Position numbers and translations under genes: made by a program
Notes under the pieces: generated by a model
The model's database searches: none
What the model was told of the DNA's origin: nothing
The model's input: the letters and a program-made list of their open reading frames with translations, nothing else
Assembly (NCBI RefSeq): GCF_000444135.1
Contig: NZ_ATDK01000233.1
Coordinates: forward strand, 1-41,549
DNA length: 41,549 nt
From: Pseudomonas avellanae BPIC 631
Lineage (GTDB): Bacteria > Pseudomonadota > Gammaproteobacteria > Pseudomonadales > Pseudomonadaceae
Direction: 5' to 3'
Shown here: positions 39,826-41,549 of the stretch, piece after piece
How positions within the stretch are numbered: position 1 is the stretch's first letter
Layout of the letters: each line of letters begins with the position of its first letter

Positions 39826-41262
39826 ATGGTTCAGGGACACGATGCACTTTTGTACCAAGCGGGGTGGATCACCGCAGAAGAGCTGTTCCGGCGGATGTTT
39901 TCCCCTCTATCTTTGGAATGGGTTTTCAGAGACCGGTTTGGAACATCTTTGGCCAAAGGGATTGACCGGATCAATGGCTTCCAGTTTAGCTGTAGGTCAG
40001 CATCCGAGCTGGAAGTCGTTTCGGCCAAATGTCTTGATAGCACTTTTAGATTTGCACCATTTCTAGAACAGCTAAAGTTGAAAGGGCGCGGAAAGGAACC
40101 TCGCGTTATAAGTATACCAATTGTCCGAGATCGTATAGTTCTTCATCAGCTTCAAAAATACCTAGCCCTGATTTTTCCTGAGCAGGTACCTAGAAACGTA
40201 GCTAGTAGTTATGTCCGCCAGGTAGCTTTGGATGTCAGTACGATGGACGCGGCTAGTGCATGGGTGTGTAGTACTGACATCCAAAAATTTTATGACTCGA
40301 TTGACCAAGATCGAACGGTCATGCTGGTAGGGAGAAAGATCAAGATACCTCAGGTCTTGAACTTGATCGCTCATGCCTTGCGGACTCCGACAGTGCCCAA
40401 AAATACACCACGAAATAAGCACTCAGTCTATAAGCAAGAAGTTGGCGTCCCTCAGGGGCTAGCGATATCTAATATATTGGCAGCGATCTATATGGCTGAC
40501 GTGGATCGGGCGATGCGGTCAGTACCAGGGCTTCACTATTATAGATACGTCGATGATGTATTGATGTATGGGGAGGAAAGCCTGGTTACCACTTCGTTTA
40601 ATTCGTTGAAAAGAAGGTTGATGAGGCGTGGCCTTCATCTTCATGGCTTAAGCTCTGATAAGACGAAATTTGGCCCGCTAGATCAAGACTTTTCGTATCT
40701 TGGCTACGTTTTTGAGCTTCCTAAAATTACTGTGAGAAGAAACACAGTGGAGCGTTTTTTGCAATCGGTTGCCGCAAAGATAAGCGATTTTAAGCATAAC
40801 CGAGCAAAGCGCCTTGAAAAGTTCAAATATCTCAATGAAGAAAGATTAGTCGATATTTTCTTTTTAGAGATAAATGAAAAGATTACTGGGGCAATCAGTC
40901 AAAATAAGAGGTACGGCTGGGTGGCCTACTTTAATCAGATTACAGATGAAAAACTCTTACACGAGATGGATAGAGCAGTCATGAGAATGGTTGCCAGGGT
41001 TCCTGACCTTGCAGCTGTAGGCACTATTAGGCTCAAGAAGTTAGCTCGCGCGTATTTTGCGATGAAATTTGATCCACGAGGTGGCTACATACGAGATTAC
41101 GATGTGGTTAAGACATCGGCGGAAAAGCTCAGCTTTTTGGAGAGCCGGGGCAGAGTAGACCCAGCCGTGGCACTGACTGAGGTGCAGATAATAGAAAAAT
41201 ACGATCATTATATTCGGATGGTGCTAGCACGGATGAACGAAGACGAAGGAGAAATTTACTAG
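39826..41262 (+). CDS. Reverse transcriptase, defence-type (DRT/UG-like)
   Basis: A 478-residue RT. Motif A is STDIQKFYDSID with D151; VGVPQGLAISNILAAIYM (207-224) is the fingers/motif B region; YVDD at 241-244 is the active site. QG is followed by LAIS rather than the QGxxxSP of intron RTs, and it is not the xxxSQ of DGR RTs. The N-terminal basic segment (GRGKEPRVISIPIVRDRIVLHQL) is RT-typical. The C-terminal ~180 residues are helical without endonuclease or maturase domains. Standing alone in prophage cargo, with GGAGG before ATG and a structured region downstream, it fits the defence-associated RT groups. A Drt3a-like class is possible, but the class is not resolved here. Confidence 0.85.
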   Translation: MVQGHDALLYQAGWITAEELFRRMFSPLSLEWVFRDRFGTSLAKGIDRINGFQFSCRSASELEVVSAKCLDSTFRFAPFLEQLKLKGRGKEPRVISIPIVRDRIVLHQLQKYLALIFPEQVPRNVASSYVRQVALDVSTMDAASAWVCSTDIQKFYDSIDQDRTVMLVGRKIKIPQVLNLIAHALRTPTVPKNTPRNKHSVYKQEVGVPQGLAISNILAAIYMADVDRAMRSVPGLHYYRYVDDVLMYGEESLVTTSFNSLKRRLMRRGLHLHGLSSDKTKFGPLDQDFSYLGYVFELPKITVRRNTVERFLQSVAAKISDFKHNRAKRLEKFKYLNEERLVDIFFLEINEKITGAISQNKRYGWVAYFNQITDEKLLHEMDRAVMRMVARVPDLAAVGTIRLKKLARAYFAMKFDPRGGYIRDYDVVKTSAEKLSFLESRGRVDPAVALTEVQIIEKYDHYIRMVLARMNEDEGEIY

Positions 41263-41283
41263 CCAGATGTGTATATTGGCATC

Positions 41284-41442
41284 GGGTGGTGCCTACCGCT
41301 ATGCGGTACCTCTCGCCTTAGGTCGAGAGCGGAAGTGCTCCGAGCCCCTTCAAACGGGCGTGACACCAAGTGTTATACCTTCCTAGGGGCTGTCCAACGG
41401 CTGCTTGGGAAGTGGATCTGACTGATTACTCAGGCGCCACCC
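41284..41442 (+). ncRNA. Candidate structured RNA downstream of the RT
   Basis: A closing helix pairs 41284-41293 (GGGTGGTGCC) with 41433-41442 (GGCGCCACCC), 10 bp with one G-U. Inside are a 6-bp stem-triloop (41294-41299/41303-41308), a 6-bp hairpin (41310-41315/41324-41329), a 7-bp helix (41343-41349/41385-41391) enclosing ACAC-CAA-GTGT (41363-41373), and CCAA/TTGG (41394-41397/41405-41408). The density of nested helices and lack of an ORF suggest a functional RNA, perhaps the RT's template or partner. Function is inferred. Confidence 0.65.
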
Positions 41443-41469
41443 CATTTTTCTAGGGAGGGTCTGAAGTAA

Positions 41470-41513
41470 GCATCGATTTTTGATGCCTTCATGGCCTGAG
41501 GTTAAAAAACCTC
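41470..41513 (+). terminator. Two hairpins after the candidate RNA
   Basis: GCATC-GATTTTT-GATGC (41470-41486) and GAGGTT-AAAA-AACCTC (41498-41513). The second has no T tract, so termination is uncertain; they could be 3' parts of the RNA. Confidence 0.4.
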
Positions 41514-41549
41514 GCCCGATCAGATAATCAGACGTTTTGCACTGTTAAC

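Larger units (their letters stand above)
304..41549. mobile_element. Prophage: lambda-type head, P2-type contractile tail; right end outside window
   Basis: Phage DNA begins where a tRNA-Thr 3' segment stops matching tRNA sequence and runs to the end of the window. It holds integrase, repressor/Cro switch, replication, lysis, head, tail and cargo genes in a coherent order. Every structural module expected of a myovirus is present and open, so the element may be functional. The intact tRNA and attR are not seen, so the right boundary lies beyond 41549. Being active rather than defective is an inference from intact reading frames only. Confidence 0.93.

Noticed and set aside
39826..41262. RT as part of a diversity-generating retroelement acting on the tail fibre
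   Set aside because: The motif after QG is LAIS, not the SQ form of DGR RTs; no Avd gene and no template/variable repeat pair was noticed between the RT flank and the fibre end.

Overview
The window is almost entirely one temperate-phage genome integrated in a GC-rich gammaproteobacterium, most likely a Pseudomonas of the syringae/fluorescens kind. Grounds for this are the codon and GC character, a PrtN (pyocin activator) homologue, a CTG-N10-CAG LexA box, a type VI Hcp, and a tRNA-Thr(UGU) sequence at the junction. Host DNA occupies about the first 255 bases: four 23-bp tandem repeats resembling an IS21-type terminus, then a terminator. Only the 3' part of a tRNA-Thr(UGU) gene follows (255-303, minus strand). 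It is best read as attL: its 5' half is replaced by phage DNA, so the intact tRNA and attR should lie to the right of the window and the prophage continues past base 41549.

Left arm. Between attL and the integrase sits a tightly linked pair, an ImmA/IrrE-type metallopeptidase and a PIN-domain nuclease (552-2183). A leftward, largely overlapping early operon follows (6797 down to 2195): small ORF, dNMP kinase, KilA-C-like protein, unknown, PrtN-like activator, unknown, DUF2303 protein, small membrane protein, DUF4224 protein, tyrosine integrase. The immunity region has an S24/LexA-type repressor (6936-7760, minus) facing a Cro-like protein, a CII-like protein, a C4 zinc-finger protein and a 897-residue primase-helicase. 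Directly after the primase lies an array of 10-bp repeats (TGTGTTGGGT) with an AT-rich core, the probable replication origin. A 12-bp motif (CCTCTCACCACA) recurs five times in intergenic leaders of the early region only.

Late region, all rightward. It starts with a probable antiterminator-like ORF, holin, and nested i-/o-spanins. A lambda-like head module follows (terminase small and large, gpW-like, portal, S49 protease-scaffold, decoration protein, capsid, connectors). Then comes a P2-like contractile tail (gpV, W, J, I, fibre with assembly protein, sheath, tube, gpE/E', tape measure, gpU, X, D) and a GH19 endolysin. The phage is therefore a mosaic myovirus: lambda-type capsid, P2-type tail.

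Right accessory region (about 37.0-41.5 kb). The DNA is visibly more AT-rich and carries cargo: an adenine methylase behind a near-consensus LexA box; a lysozyme-like protein with a small membrane protein (probable type VI effector and immunity) convergent with an hcp gene; a small ORF broken by one frameshift; and a defence-type reverse transcriptase followed by a region that folds into a compact multi-helix RNA closed by a 10-bp long-range helix. The RT plus downstream RNA is the best candidate for a little-described system; the ImmA-PIN pair and the Hcp/effector/immunity cassette come next. All functional claims for cargo genes are inferences from motifs and context.
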